A DNA stretch of 64,000 bases from Corylus avellana (GCF_901000735.1 NC_081546.1:14213629-14277628), one strand, 5' to 3'; positions 1 to 11,169 are shown, numbered from the stretch's first letter. Translations and numbers: made by a program. The notes: generated by a model from the letters alone, not told the origin.

Positions 1-2637
1 GTTCATGAGTTGGAGAAGTGTTTGCTTATGGAGGAGGTGAGTTGGAGGCAGAAATCTAGGGTGATGTGGTTGAAGGAAGGTGACAAGTGCACTAAATTCT
101 TTCACTCCATAGCCAACTCCAATAGGAGACACAATGCTATTGAGTCTCTAATGATTGGAGATAACCTCACTTCGAACCCAACCGAGATCAATGAGCATAT
201 AGTTGAGTTTTATAAAAAACTCTTTACGGAGCAATGCCGTTGGAGGCCGTTGGTTGATGGTATTTCCTTCGACTCCATTTCGGAGGAGGAGGCTCGATGG
301 TTGGAAAGAGATTTTGAAGAAGAAGAGGTCAGGAAGGTAGTGTTTAAAATGAATGGTTTTAAGGCGCCGGGTCCTGATGGGTTCTCTATGGCTTTTTTCC
401 AAACTTGTTGGGAGGTGGTGAAGGGGGACATTATGAAGGTGTTTAGAGATTTTCATGCAGGAGGTTTGTTTGAAAAGAGCCTCAACGCGTCCTTTATTTC
501 GCTTATTCCGAAGGTTCCTGGCGCTATTAATCTTAAAGACTTCCGGCCGATCAGTCTTGTGGGAGGCATCTACAAAATCATAGCCAAGGTTTTAGCAAAT
601 AGATTGAAGGTTGTCTTGGATAAGATTATCTCTCAGTCACAAAGTGCTTTTATCAAGGGCAGGCAAATTCTTGATCCAATTTTGATTTCCAATGAATGTC
701 TCGATAGTCGGTTGAGAGGGGGGGAGCCAGGGGTCATTTGCAAGATGGATCTGGAAAAAGCTTACGATCATGTGAATTGGGATTTCTTGTTGTATATGTT
801 GAGGAGGTGCGGTTTTGGGGGGACTTGGTGTTCTTGGATTGACCATTGCATTTCTTCGGTGCGTTTCTCAATCCTAGTCAATGGATCTCCTAATGGGTTC
901 TTTAGTAGCTCCAGGGGTCTGAGACAAGGGGACCCCCTGTCTCCTCTGTTATTTGTATTTGTGATGGAAGCCTTGAGTAGGATGATCTCGGCAGCAGTTA
1001 ATGGGGGGTTGTTAGAGGGTTTCAAGGTTGGTAACACGGTGGTTTCTCATCTCCTGTTTGCTGACGACACATTGCTGTTTTGCAATGCTTTGCCCTCCCA
1101 ACTCCGTTACTTGAGGAGTATATTTTTATTATTTGAAGCTGTTGCCGGTCTGAAGGTCAATTTGGCTAAGTCGGTGATAATTCCGGTGGGAAATGAGGAG
1201 CAAGGGGGTATGTTAGCAGACATTCTAGGGTGTGGGGTTGCATCTCTTCCTATCAAATACCTTGGTTTGCCGTTGGGGGCTCCTTATAAGGCGAAGCATA
1301 TTTGGGATGAAGTGATTGAAAAGATAGAACGTCGGCTGGCTGGTTGGAAAAGGTTGTATTTGTCAAAGGGCGGCAGGGTCACGTTAATCAAAAGTACTCT
1401 TGTGAACTTGCCTACTTACTATTTGTCTCTCTTTCCTATTCCGGTTAGCGTTGCCAAGCGCATAGAGAAACTTCAGCGTAACTTCTTATGGGGTGGGCTA
1501 GGTGACGAGTTTAAATACCATCTAGTGAAGTGGTCGAAGGTGTGCACTCCAATTAAGGAAGGCGGGTTGGGGATCAGAAATCTGGTGGACTTTAACCGAT
1601 CACTTCTAGGAAAATGGTTGTGGCGCTACGGTTTGGAAAGAGACGCTTGGTGGAGGGGGGTGGTGGATGCGAAGTATGGTAGCTTATGGGGAGGGTGGTG
1701 TTCCTTGGAGTGTGGAGGTACTTTTGGGGTTGGGTTATGGAAGAATATTAGGAAGGATTGGGATACTTTCCAAGGCTTTACGCGCTTTGAGGTGGGGGAA
1801 GGGACTAGGGTTCGATTTTGGCATGATGTGTGGTGCGGTGATACGGCTCTTAAGGAAGCCTTCCCTGGTCTCTTCAATATGGCTTGTGAGAAGGATGCCT
1901 CAGTAGCGGCTATCTTGGAGGTGAGTGGTGGCCACAACCTGTGGAATGTGACTTTTTCTAGAGGGGCTCATGATTGGGAGGTGGACGTTTTTGCCTCTTT
2001 TTTCCAGTTGTTGCAGTCAGCTCAAGTGAGACCAGGGTGTGAAGATAGGTTGTGGTGGAACTCCTCCAAAAGAGGCCAGTTTAAGGTCAAACTTCTTTAT
2101 GCGTCCTTGGCTGGTTCTGGAAGGGGGCACTTCCCTTGGAAGAGTGTTTGGCGTACACATGCTCCGCCGAGGGCAAGTTTTTTTGTGTGGTCGGCAGCTA
2201 TGGGCAAAATTCTGACCCTAGACAACCTAAGGAAGCGGCATGTGATCGTGACAAACAGGTGTTGGATGTGCAAGAAGGATGAGGAGACGGTGGACCACCT
2301 TCTTCTTCATTGCGAGGTAGCTTACGCTTTGTGGTGCGCCTTCTTTGGGCGGTTTGGATTGTCTTGGGTGATGCCGAGACGGGTTTCGGACCTGCTCGCT
2401 TGTTGGTGGTCTATGGGAAGGAGAGGGAGCGCTGCGGTTTGGAAAATGGTGCCTACGTGCTTCTTTTGGTGCATTTGGAGGGAGAGGAACAATAGGTGTT
2501 TTGAAGATCTGGAAGGGTCTTTGGAAGATTTACTATCCTTATGTCTACACACTTTGTATCTATGGACTGTAGCGTATATCTTCCCGGTGTCGATTAGCTA
2601 TAATGACTTCCTTGTTCGCTTTTCTCTTTCTAGCTAG
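1..2637 (+). CDS. L1-type LINE ORF2, C-terminal part (reverse transcriptase, zf-RVT), 5' end outside window
   Basis: This is the C-terminal part of a non-LTR retrotransposon ORF2. The protein nicks the target and copies its RNA there. The frame is already open at base 1, so the endonuclease domain lies outside the window. The reverse transcriptase domain covers roughly the first half, with FRPISL, the A motif around KMDLEKAYDHV, and the catalytic FADD at 1057-1068. A C-terminal zf-RVT region (CWMCKKDEETVDHLLLHC, about 2260-2312) follows. The frame runs to TAG at 2635-2637 with no internal stop or frameshift, unlike its relative at 3221-7621. A short 3' UTR, an AATAAA-like signal near 2689 and an A-run at 2711-2720 follow. 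Whether the missing 5' half is intact cannot be seen here. The family call is firm; activity is unknown. Confidence 0.93.
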   Translation, partial: VHELEKCLLMEEVSWRQKSRVMWLKEGDKCTKFFHSIANSNRRHNAIESLMIGDNLTSNPTEINEHIVEFYKKLFTEQCRWRPLVDGISFDSISEEEARWLERDFEEEEVRKVVFKMNGFKAPGPDGFSMAFFQTCWEVVKGDIMKVFRDFHAGGLFEKSLNASFISLIPKVPGAINLKDFRPISLVGGIYKIIAKVLANRLKVVLDKIISQSQSAFIKGRQILDPILISNECLDSRLRGGEPGVICKMDLEKAYDHVNWDFLLYMLRRCGFGGTWCSWIDHCISSVRFSILVNGSPNGFFSSSRGLRQGDPLSPLLFVFVMEALSRMISAAVNGGLLEGFKVGNTVVSHLLFADDTLLFCNALPSQLRYLRSIFLLFEAVAGLKVNLAKSVIIPVGNEEQGGMLADILGCGVASLPIKYLGLPLGAPYKAKHIWDEVIEKIERRLAGWKRLYLSKGGRVTLIKSTLVNLPTYYLSLFPIPVSVAKRIEKLQRNFLWGGLGDEFKYHLVKWSKVCTPIKEGGLGIRNLVDFNRSLLGKWLWRYGLERDAWWRGVVDAKYGSLWGGWCSLECGGTFGVGLWKNIRKDWDTFQGFTRFEVGEGTRVRFWHDVWCGDTALKEAFPGLFNMACEKDASVAAILEVSGGHNLWNVTFSRGAHDWEVDVFASFFQLLQSAQVRPGCEDRLWWNSSKRGQFKVKLLYASLAGSGRGHFPWKSVWRTHAPPRASFFVWSAAMGKILTLDNLRKRHVIVTNRCWMCKKDEETVDHLLLHCEVAYALWCAFFGRFGLSWVMPRRVSDLLACWWSMGRRGSAAVWKMVPTCFFWCIWRERNNRCFEDLEGSLEDLLSLCLHTLYLWTVAYIFPVSISYNDFLVRFSLSS

Positions 2638-2720
2638 GTGATCCTATTGTATACTCCCGGTGTACTTTGGGGCGCCTTTACGCTTTCAATAAAACTGGCT
2701 TTTACTTATCAAAAAAAAAA
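2638..2720 (+). other. LINE 3' UTR and poly(A) tail
   Basis: The stretch after the ORF2 stop carries a TGTATACT...GTGTACTTTGGGGCGCC motif, then AATAAA and an A-run at 2711-2720. The second LINE has the same 3' UTR at 7543-7620, so this block is the 3' end of the family and marks the 3' boundary of the first copy. Confidence 0.85.
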
Positions 2721-3005
2721 TGTATAGAACTTTAAAAAGTTTGCAATGTCGCCCCTACTATTAGGGTCGAGGTTAAATCAGATGGAGTATAGGTAAAATG
2801 TCCTTTATACTCATGTATTTAAAATTATGTAATTTAAAAATAAATAAATAAAAAAACATAGAACCCACAACTTGGCTGTGGGTCGGCCCGACAGTAATTT
2901 TTTTCTTTTATTTTTTTTTTAAATAGGAGTATTTTGGGTATTTTGGCGTCCTCTGTTAGAATTTAACAGAATGTTGGCATTGTAAACTTTTTAAAGTTGG
3001 ATACA
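2721..3005. mobile_element. Small terminal-inverted-repeat element (MITE-like)
   Basis: The ends form an imperfect inverted repeat of about 30 bp. The left arm at 2721-2750 contains AACTTTAAAAAGTTTGCAAT, and the right arm at 2976-3005 reads the complement with two or three changes. Total length is about 285 bp with no coding capacity. It abuts the poly(A) tail of the LINE. The superfamily is not assigned, and no clear target duplication was found. The flank at 3006-3208 is AT-rich with no gene visible. Confidence 0.6.
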
Positions 3006-3208
3006 TTAAATTGAAAGTTGTTTAAGTTTAAGGGGATGGTTGTAAAAATGTTGAAAGTTGAGGAGTTGAATGAAGTTTCTCCTTATTTTTACGAAAAAAA
3101 CATAGTTAATCCATTTTTAGCATTCAATTGTTTCCTTTCATGGTAGGTTGTGTGTTACTGGAAAATATGTAACACCTGCAAATTATATGTTCCTAATAAT
3201 AACTTGGC

Positions 3209-3220
3209 ATAATCCATGAA
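3209..3220. repeat. 12-bp target site duplication of LINE copy 2, left
   Basis: ATAATCCATGAA at 3209-3220 recurs exactly at 7622-7633, directly after the A-rich tail of the second LINE. This fixes the insertion as 3221-7621. The ATG at 3216 that opens the upstream ORF lies inside this duplicated host sequence. Confidence 0.9.
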
Positions 3221-3914
3221 GGCCGGCAATTCTTTGGGTACACCGATGTTGGAGCTGATGGTGAGTGGGCAGGTAGATGCTGGTCGCCAGAGATTGTGCC
3301 GATCGCCGGAGACTTCGGCGTTGTCTTCTCCAGGGAGCGTGGACAGGGATTTGGTGCCTTGGTCACACGATGAGGGGTTGCTGGGAGGGGTTCAGGCTTG
3401 TGAAGAACTGGGCTCTTCTCAGATTCTAGAAAACGGTGTTGGGTCTATTGGGCTTGATCCTCCGCTTAATGGGACTCATCTGGGTATGGTATTTGGGTGC
3501 TTAGAAGAGGGGGATTTGTGTGAAAATGACCAATCTGTTGGAAAGGGTGGCAGGGGGGTTGAGACATGCGAGGTAATTCCGGTTCCTCTCGATGTTAATG
3601 CGCCTTCTCCTCTGAATTTGTATGGTCCTACGGTTGGGGGTGGGACGGGCTATTCGGATTGGGTTATTCAATGTGCTAATGAGATTTATCCAATTGTGGG
3701 GATTTCTTATACGGGTCACAAGTTGCAATTGCTAGCGCTTTTGACATTCTTGGAAGAGGAACGAAGGAATAATGCGATGATTATTAATTCGAGCAGCGGT
3801 TCGAAGGGCAAAAGGGAGGTTAGGAATTTGGAGTGCTCGGTAAACTATGACTCTAGGAGTGCATGTTCTAGCCAGGGCAATAGAAAGGGGAGGAGGCATA
3901 GAGTGGCCTCATGA
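3216..3914 (+). pseudogene. C-terminal part of LINE ORF1
   Basis: The frame is open for 232 codons, but its ATG lies in the target duplication, so the natural ORF1 start is missing. No zinc knuckle is visible in this part. A C-terminal segment around RNLECSVNYDSRS, followed by a basic Ser/Arg/Gly-rich tail, resembles what I recall from plant LINE ORF1 proteins. ORF1 products coat the element RNA. The stop TGA at 3912-3914 overlaps the ORF2 ATG at 3911 in an ATGA arrangement. Confidence 0.7.
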
Positions 3915-6900
3915 AGCTAAACATTCTTTCTTGGAATGTGAGGGGGCTGAACAAGAAGGACAAACGTTTGAGGGTGAGTAACTTGCTCAGAGATTGGAAG
4001 GCAGATATTGTTTGTTTTCAGGAAACCAAGATTTAGAGTATGTCCCGCAATATAGTTCGTAGCTTATGGGGGAGGAGTCATGTGGAGTGGTGTTGCTTGG
4101 ATTCTAGCGGGGCTTCGGGTGGTATTTTGATAATGTGGGATAACAGGGTAGTGGAGAAGATCGATGTCTGTGTGGGGACTTACACCTTGGCAGTGTCTTT
4201 CAGAAATATTGGGGATTGTTCTGTTTGGGCTTTTGCTGGAGTCTATGGTTTGAATCTCAGTAGGGATAGAAGGTTCCTTTGGGAGGAATTAGCTGGTGTC
4301 ATAAGTTGGTGGGATATGCCGTGGTGTATTGGGGGTGATTTTAATGTAACTCGGTTCGCCAGCGAAAGATTAGGTGAGGTCTATATGGATTTGGCCATGA
4401 TGGAATTTTCAGACTTCATTTTTGAACAAGGGCTGATGGATCTTCCCCTGATTGGGGGCTCGTTTACTTGGTCAATAACCAATGATCCCCCTCTGTGGTC
4501 AAGGATTGATTGGTTTCAAATCTCCCCGGAGTTGGAGGCCCGGTTTCCTGGGGTTAGGTAGAAGAGGCTTTCCCGTCTGTGCTCGGATCTTTTCCCAATC
4601 ATTCTTGAGTTGGGGGAGGTGTTAAGGGGGAAGAGGCCGTTTAAATTCAAAAATATGTGGCTTAAAGCGGAAGGTTTTGTGGCCCTAGTGAAACAATGGT
4701 GGGATTCCTATGTGTTCCAAGGTACGCCGAGCTTTGTTCTTGCTTGTAAACTCGAGGCTTTGAAGTTGAACTTGAAGACATGGAACGAGGAGGTGTTCGG
4801 TAACATTGATAGGAATAAGAGGGAGCTTCTTGAAGAGCTTCGGTTGTTGGATACGAACGAAGAAACTAGGGCATTGGATGCGGGGGAGGTTTTGAGGAAG
4901 GCGGAAGTGGTGCGAGAATTAGAGAATTGCACTCTTATGGAGGAGGTGAGCTGGAGGCAGAAGTCCAGGGTGATGTGGTTGAAAGAAGGCGACAAGTGTA
5001 CCAAATTCTTTCATTCCATAGCCAACTCGAATAGAAGACATAACACTGTGGATACTCTTATGATTGGGGATAACACTTCATCCGATCCCTCAGAGATTAG
5101 TGAGCACATTGTTGAGTTCTATCATAAACTTTTTTCGGAGCAGAGCCGATGGAGACCTGTGGTTGACGGCATTTCTTTTGATTCCATTTTGGGGGAGGAG
5201 GCTAGTTGGTTGGAGAGAGATTTCGAAGAGGAGGTTAGAAAGGTAGTTTTTAAAATGAATGGCAACAAGGCGTCGGGACCCGATGGGTTATCTATGGCTT
5301 TTTTCCAATCTTGCTGAGAGGTTGTGAAGGAGGACGTAATGAAGGTTTTTAGCGCTTTTCATGCAGGAGGGCTGTTTGAGAAAAGTCTCAATGCCTCTTT
5401 CATCTCGCTTATTCCGACGGTGTCCGGAGCTATCAATCTCAAAGATTTTCGGCCAATTAGCCTTGTGGGAAGTATCTACAAAATCATAGCCAAGGTATTA
5501 GCGAATAGATTGAAGGTAGTTTTGGATAAGATTATTTTTCAGTCCCAAAGTGCTTTTATCAAGGGTAGGCAGATATTAGACCCTATCTTGATTTCTAATG
5601 AATGCCTTGATAGTCTGTTGAGATCAGGGGAGCCGGGGGTTATCTGCAAAATGGATTTGGAAAAAGCATATGACCATGTGAATTGGGACTTCTTGTTATA
5701 CATGCTTAAGAGGTGTGGTTTTGGCGGGATTTGGTGCTCTTGGATAGAACATTGCATCTCCTCGGTGAAGTTCTCAGTTTTGATCAATGGGTCTCCTAAT
5801 GGCTTTTTTAGTAGTTCTAGGGGTTTGAGACAAGAGAATCCCCTGTCTCCTTTGTTGTTTGTTTTTGTGATGAAAGCTTTAAGTAGGATGATTTTGGCGG
5901 CAGTTAATGGGGGGCTTGTAGAAGGTTTCCAAGTAGGCAATTTTATGCTCTCTCATCTTTTGTTTGCGGATGATACCTTGATTTTTTGCAAGGCATTGCC
6001 CACTCAGCTTCGTTATTTGCGGAGTTTATTCTTGCTCTTTGAAGCTGCATCCGGGTTGAAGGTTAATTTGGCCAAGTCGGTGTTAATCCCAGTGGGGAAC
6101 GTGGAACAAGTGGATAGGTTAGCCGGTATCCTAGGGTGTGGGGTTGCTTCTCTGCTAGTAAAGTACCTTGGGTTGCCGCTAGGGGCCTCTTGTAAGGCTA
6201 AGCATATTTGGGATGGAGTTATTGAGAAAATAGAATGTCGGTTGGCCGGATGGAAAATGATGTATTTGTCGAAGGGGGGTCGAGTCACGTTGATCACGAG
6301 CATGCTCGCCAATTTGCCTACATATTTTCTGTCTCTTTCCCCCATTCCGGTTAGCGTCGCTAAGCGGATTGAGAAGCTGCAGAGGGATTTCCTTTGGGGA
6401 GGTCTTAACGATGAGTTCAAGTACCATCTGGTGAAGTGGTCGAAGGTATGTACTCCGATTAAGGAGGGAGGCTTGGGTATCAGAAACTTATTGTTGTTCA
6501 ATCGCGCCCTGTTAGGGAAATGGTTGTGGCGCTATGGAGTGGAGAGAGATTCTTGGTGGAGGATTGTGGTGGAGGCGAAGTTTGGAAGTGTTTGGGGAGG
6601 GTGGTGCACATTGGAGCCGGGTGGATCTTTTGGGGTGGGGTTATGGAAGAACATTTGGAAAGGATGGGACACCTTCAAAAGGTTTATTCGGTTTGAGGTG
6701 GGGGCTAGGACTAGGGTTAGATTCTGGCATGATTTATGGTGTGGTAATATGGCCCTCAAGATTGCTTTCCCAGGCTTATTCAGTATTGCTTGTGCCAAGG
6801 ACACCTCAGTTGCGGATCACTTGGAGGTGTTGGGTGGCTCTAATCAGTGGAATGTTAGTTTAGCGAGAGAGGCTCACGATTGGGAGGTGGATGTTTTGGC

Positions 6901-7621
6901 TTCCTTTTTTCAGATGTTACATTCTGCTAGAGTGAGTAGAGGGTGTGAAGATAGGTTATGGTGGAATTCGTCCAAAAGAGGTGGCTTTAAGGTCTAACTC
7001 TTATACACTTCACTGGCGGGCACAAATGGGAGGGGTTTTCCTTGGAAGAGTGTTTGGCGAACACAAGCGCCGCCGAGGGCGAGCTTCTTTGTATGGTCGG
7101 TGGCTTTGGACAAAATTCTGACTCTAGACAACCTCAGGAAGCGTCAGGTGATTGTGACGAACATGTGTTATATGTGCAAAAGAAGTGAGGAGACGGTGGA
7201 TCATCTTCTCCTTCATTGCGAGGTTGCCTATGCCCTATGGTGTACTTTTTTTGGTCAGTTTGGGTTGTCTTGGGTGATGCCGAGGCAGATTTCGGACCTT
7301 CTCGCCTGTTGGTGGTCCTTGGGGAGGAGGGGGAGTGCCGCAGTTTGGAAATGGTGCCCACTTGCTTTTTCTGGTGTTTATGGAGAGAAAGGAATAGAAG
7401 GTGTTTTGAGGATTTAGAGGGGACTTTGGAAGACATCCTAGCCTCTTGTTTTCATACTTTGTATCTATGGACTGTGGCACATGTCTTTCCGGTGTTGATT
7501 ACTTATGATGGTTTTCTTTTTCGCTTTTCTTCTTCTTGGTAGGTGATAATGTTGTATACTTCCAGTGTACTTTGGGGCGCCTATACGTTTTGAATAAAAC
7601 TTTTTATTACCTATCAAAAAA
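3221..7621 (+). mobile_element. 5'-truncated L1-type LINE (copy 2)
   Basis: This non-LTR retrotransposon copy is bounded by 12-bp target duplications. It holds the end of ORF1, a degenerate full-length ORF2, a 3' UTR like that of the first LINE, and an A-rich tail at 7615-7621. It starts inside ORF1, which is the usual 5' truncation from incomplete reverse transcription. ORF2 carries four stops and one frameshift, so the copy cannot be autonomous. It is in the same orientation as the LINE at 1-2720 and similar to it throughout, so both belong to one subfamily. Confidence 0.93.
3911..7542 (+). pseudogene. Degenerate LINE ORF2 (AP-endonuclease, reverse transcriptase, zf-RVT)
   Basis: The frame starts at ATG 3911 with the exo/endonuclease/phosphatase fold (SWNVRGLN, then QETK, GDFN near 4340, SRIDWF near 4500). 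It continues into a reverse transcriptase with FADD at 5963-5974 and the zf-RVT region near 7160-7220. In-frame stops are at 4034-4036 (TAG), 4559-4561 (TAG), 5315-5317 (TGA, where the first LINE has Trp) and 6995-6997 (TAA). One A is missing near 7350 relative to the first LINE, which shifts the frame. The last part then runs in another frame to the TAG at 7540-7542. The conserved RQGDPLSP of the first copy reads RQENPLSP here. The protein cannot be made in full. Confidence 0.92.
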
Positions 7622-7633
7622 ATAATCCATGAA
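7622..7633. repeat. 12-bp target site duplication of LINE copy 2, right
   Basis: This is an exact copy of 3209-3220 and lies next to the A-rich tail. It is the downstream half of the LINE target duplication. Confidence 0.9.
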
Positions 7634-7823
7634 TTTTATTTTCTTGCACACGAGAGTTTGGTATGAATGCAAGCTTGGGTTTTTATGGTTTGAACTTTTG
7701 GCTTTTCCTTGAATAAAATTGAAAACATTTCAGAGGATACCATGTAGATAGAGAGAGATATGTTTGATTTGGAATTCTGTTGGTTGGGTGTTTGAGACAC
7801 TTTTTTAATTTTTGGTAATGCAG

Positions 7824-7904
7824 AGCAACACCGGGTGGGGATTCGACAAGAAATGCCAGTTCATGGATAAGCTTGTGGGGGAGGTTTCCCATCTTTACAA
7901 ATAA
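7824..7904 (+). CDS. Possible terminal exon of an unrecognised host gene
   Basis: A pyrimidine-rich tract ending in TTGGTAATGCAG (7812-7823) looks like a plant 3' splice site. It is followed by 26 sense codons and TAA at 7902-7904. In this phase the peptide begins SNTGWGFDKKCQFMDKL and ends SHLYK, a balanced composition unlike the AT-rich flank. I do not recognise the family. If it is real, its upstream exons lie beyond the LINE stack or outside the window, and LINE copy 2 sits in an intron. A chance acceptor-plus-ORF cannot be excluded. Confidence 0.4.
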   Translation, partial: SNTGWGFDKKCQFMDKLVGEVSHLYK

Positions 7905-10447
7905 GGTCTGCTAACTTGTCATTCTCTCAACTCAATTGTTGAGCATATTTTATATTCTTTTTGTTTTTGTTTTTGTTTTTGTTTTGTTTTTTTTTTTTAA
8001 GGATTTCGGTGTTTTAACAGTTAATAATTATTACATCATTCTTCTAATAATTCTACGTGGAATGTATAACTGTGATGGTTTTTTTAATTTAAAATTTTGT
8101 TTTGTTTTTTTTTTTTGGTTTTGTTTTTGTTTTTGTATTTGTTTTTTTTTTTTTGTTTTTTTGGAAAACTATGAGAGATGAGAGGCATTGTAGTGTTGTA
8201 GTCTTTGCTCTGCACCATGAGAGTTTCCAGTGTTTTGAAAGTATCTTCTCAAATATGTTTTTTCTTATGAAAATACTTCTCAAAAATGCTTCTCAATTTT
8301 ACCAAATGAATTTTCTTTTAGGGACCTCATAAAAAACACTTTTTCAGGTGTAGAGACTCTTTGTGTCGAGTATTTTGGTGTCCCTTTACGCTTTAATCTC
8401 TTTTAGACTAAAGAATTCAAACCCTAGGCCTTGATGGAGAAAAATGTTACCAGAACTGGAAAGCCATATCCTATTCAGCTACATATTCTGTTTGCCATCC
8501 AAATTTTTCTAATACTCGGTTTTCATACTTTGTAGGGAAATTGTTAAGATAATTAAAAAAACATTTTTCGGAATTTTTTGTACAAGGGAAGCGACCTTCC
8601 TTAAACCCCCAAGGGAGCCAAGGATATATGGTCAAGCACGTTTGGAATCTTTGCTTGGATGAGAAGTAATTGATTTGGTGTAATTGGGTTTTCTTTAGAA
8701 ATATCTAGATTTTTGTAATTTGAGATAACCTAGTGGTGGATGGCATGGGGCAAATTGTTGAATTTCACAAGTAATGCCTGTAAAAAGTTTTCCTTGATGG
8801 TAATGGAATGGTGATAAACTTCTCCAATAACGCACCCAAATTTTAATCCCCAATATTGGGCAATTCCAAGCCCGTAAACTACACATAAGTACGCAACAGA
8901 AATTTAGGCTCTGTCTAATTCGGCGTAAAATAATTTTTAAAAAATGTTTTTTATATTTTTAAGTGTTTAGTGTGACGAAAATAATAGTCAATGGAGAATA
9001 TTTTCATTGGGAACTTTTAGAAAATATTATATATTGAGTCGCACTTCATTATGCCTAATCCATCGGAATAGAAGTTAATTACCATTCAATATTTTTTTGG
9101 CCTACTATTGGGCAAACTATCTGGGCACTAGTTCCAATGTGAGTATGATCACTTAACCACGCTTCATAATTGGAAAATCAGCACTTCGCAAAGAAAGAAG
9201 GTGGAGAATTTTGCCAAAATGGGTATTTAATGCTTTTTTGTTTAGCATCATTAAACATTTTCTTTGTAAAAGTGTGTGAAATTCAGGCATTACTTGTGAA
9301 GTAAGCCCTAAAACTTTTGTTATATATAAAAAGCACTTTCATTTCTTGGAGAGAAGAAGAAAAAAAAAAATTCATTTCTAGAATATTGGGGAAATGTTCA
9401 AAAATTAATTTCGATTCTCCAACATTATAAACTCTTTTCACAAGTAATGGCAGTGTTTTCCATTCCCCCAGTGCTTTGACTCACGTTTTTCTTACTTCTT
9501 GGCGGTTCAAAAGAAACCCAACTCTCCTCCTTTTTTGGTTAATTGCAAGTTCACACGAAAACCCTAGAGTTGCAACATCAAATTTATTTTTATTTTTTTA
9601 CTATTTTGAAAGACCAATTTTTCCATTTACTTTTTCAACAATTTTTATTGTTAGAAATCCTATCAATTGCTACAAAAGATAATTCATTGCATTAATACAT
9701 TATACAAGCTCAATATTAGTGATTCATCAATATTCCACATTTAAGTATAAAATGCAAGAATTGGTATAATCATTTATGTACAATTTGTTATTTATTTATT
9801 ATTATTTTTTTAAGGTGTTGATTGTGTATAATAAATAAAAAGAGTAAAAATATTTTTTTAAGAAAATTTAGGGTGGTGTTGCACCACTTGATGGTGGTTG
9901 TAGAAACTATCTGGTGGCCCGAAGGCGAATGCCCGACACATTTGGCAGCTGCCAGTTCCGTCTCCTAACTGACGGCGGCTACCAAATCACTGCCACATAA
10001 AAAATAATTTATCATTTTATTAAAAAATAATTTTTCAAACATAGAAACATTTCTCAAAATGTTACCAACCAACCATTTGTTTGTGGACTCCACATAAAAC
10101 ACATTTTCCAAAAGTAGCCCTGCAAAATCAATTTTCATTTCTTTTTTTTTTTTTTTTTTCTTTCAAAACTTAAAATTCAAATACTTCTCAAAACCTTACA
10201 AAATGAGGCTAATTTTCTCTTTCTTTCCTTTAATAAATAATTCGGTTTTGGAAAGAACCATAAAAACATGAGAAATGATTCACGTTAATATTTTTCTCAT
10301 ATTTTCTCCATCTCATCATACAAATCAGCCATTAGATTTGTGGACTTATATGAAACCCACATAAATTCCACAAATCTAATGATTAATCTATTGAATTTCT
10401 AGAATAATAATAAAAAAAAAAGATAAAAAAAAATAAAATATTATCTT
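7905..10447. other. AT-rich intergenic stretch, no gene seen
   Basis: The stretch contains T-rich simple sequence (7950-8160), scattered A/T runs and a hairpin at 10329-10384. No ORF has recognisable content. A paralogue of the transporter might be expected here if the 10449-28600 blocks came from a tandem duplication, but no remnant of its coding region could be recognised. Confidence 0.6.
10329..10384. repeat. Imperfect hairpin (MITE-like core)
   Basis: ATTAGATTTGTGGA at 10331-10344 has its exact complement at 10367-10380, about 22 bp apart. A very similar stem-loop lies at about 29302-29350. This suggests two copies of one short dispersed AT-rich repeat family. Confidence 0.55.
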
Positions 10448-10448
10448 A

Positions 10449-10743
10449 TCACAGTTGTGTTCAGTCTTTTGCTTCCTAGTGCATATCAATTATAAAGTAG
10501 TAGACAAACGCATTAAATATTAATTGTGTTATTGTCCCAAAGGGACAACTATCCATCCTCTTGGAGAGTAATCATTTCTTGTCCTATCCTAACCCAAGCA
10601 TGTATCCCATGGTATGGTGCCTCTCTTATCTGGACCTACATACTAGCCAATCATTTCTGTCATGTCCTACTCAATACTAAAATATGCTTCAAGCCTTGAT
10701 GTAATTTTGAATCTACACGTCACCAAACATATATTCCATCGTT
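10449..10743. repeat. Paralogous block A, copy 1 (duplicate of 31815-32143)
   Basis: This segment matches 31815-32143 in the same orientation over about 300 bp. Shared landmarks include TATTGTCCCAAAGGGACAAC, GCTTCAAGCCTTGATGTAAT and ATCTACACGTCACCAAAC. The second copy lies upstream of the transporter gene. The match stops at about 10743, and the next homologous block appears only at 27361, beyond the gypsy insertion. Confidence 0.85.
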
Positions 10744-11169
10744 ATTTTTATTTTATTATTATTATTTTCTATTCAAAGAGGGAGAATGGGTTACAAATGG
10801 AATACTTTTCACTTCTAAATCTTAAAGAGTGGGAATGCTTTCAAACACTAAATTCGAAGTGGCCCATTTGACAATATGGTCACAAAAATGAGTGCATCTT
10901 GAGATCGTCAAAGCTATTCATTCTGGGAAAGAGAAGAGTTGAAGGTTGATGTCAGTGAAAATATGGGCAGAGGTCCATTCGATGCTGAGGTGAGAGGAGT
11001 TGATTGGGATGTCTCCACTGTAGTCCCTTAGAATGGTAGCTGCTATAGCAAAATGTGGCTTGATAGACACGTCAAAATTTACTTAAGGGAACCCCTAAGA
11101 GGAGGTCCAATCCTTTGTGCTATCAAAGGTAGAATGTCTGGTTCATTGGGGTCCAGCCATTTTTGTAAA
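10744..11169. other. Flank between block A and the gypsy element, no gene assigned
   Basis: This unique stretch separates block A from the outer LTR. Part of it (about 10920-11150) is less AT-rich and has a short open stretch, but I recognise no family and it contains stops. GTAAA at 11165-11169 is the left target duplication of the gypsy element. Confidence 0.5.

Noticed and set aside
10900..11169. Less AT-rich stretch with a short coding-like frame
   Set aside because: It is interrupted by stops and no family is recognised.
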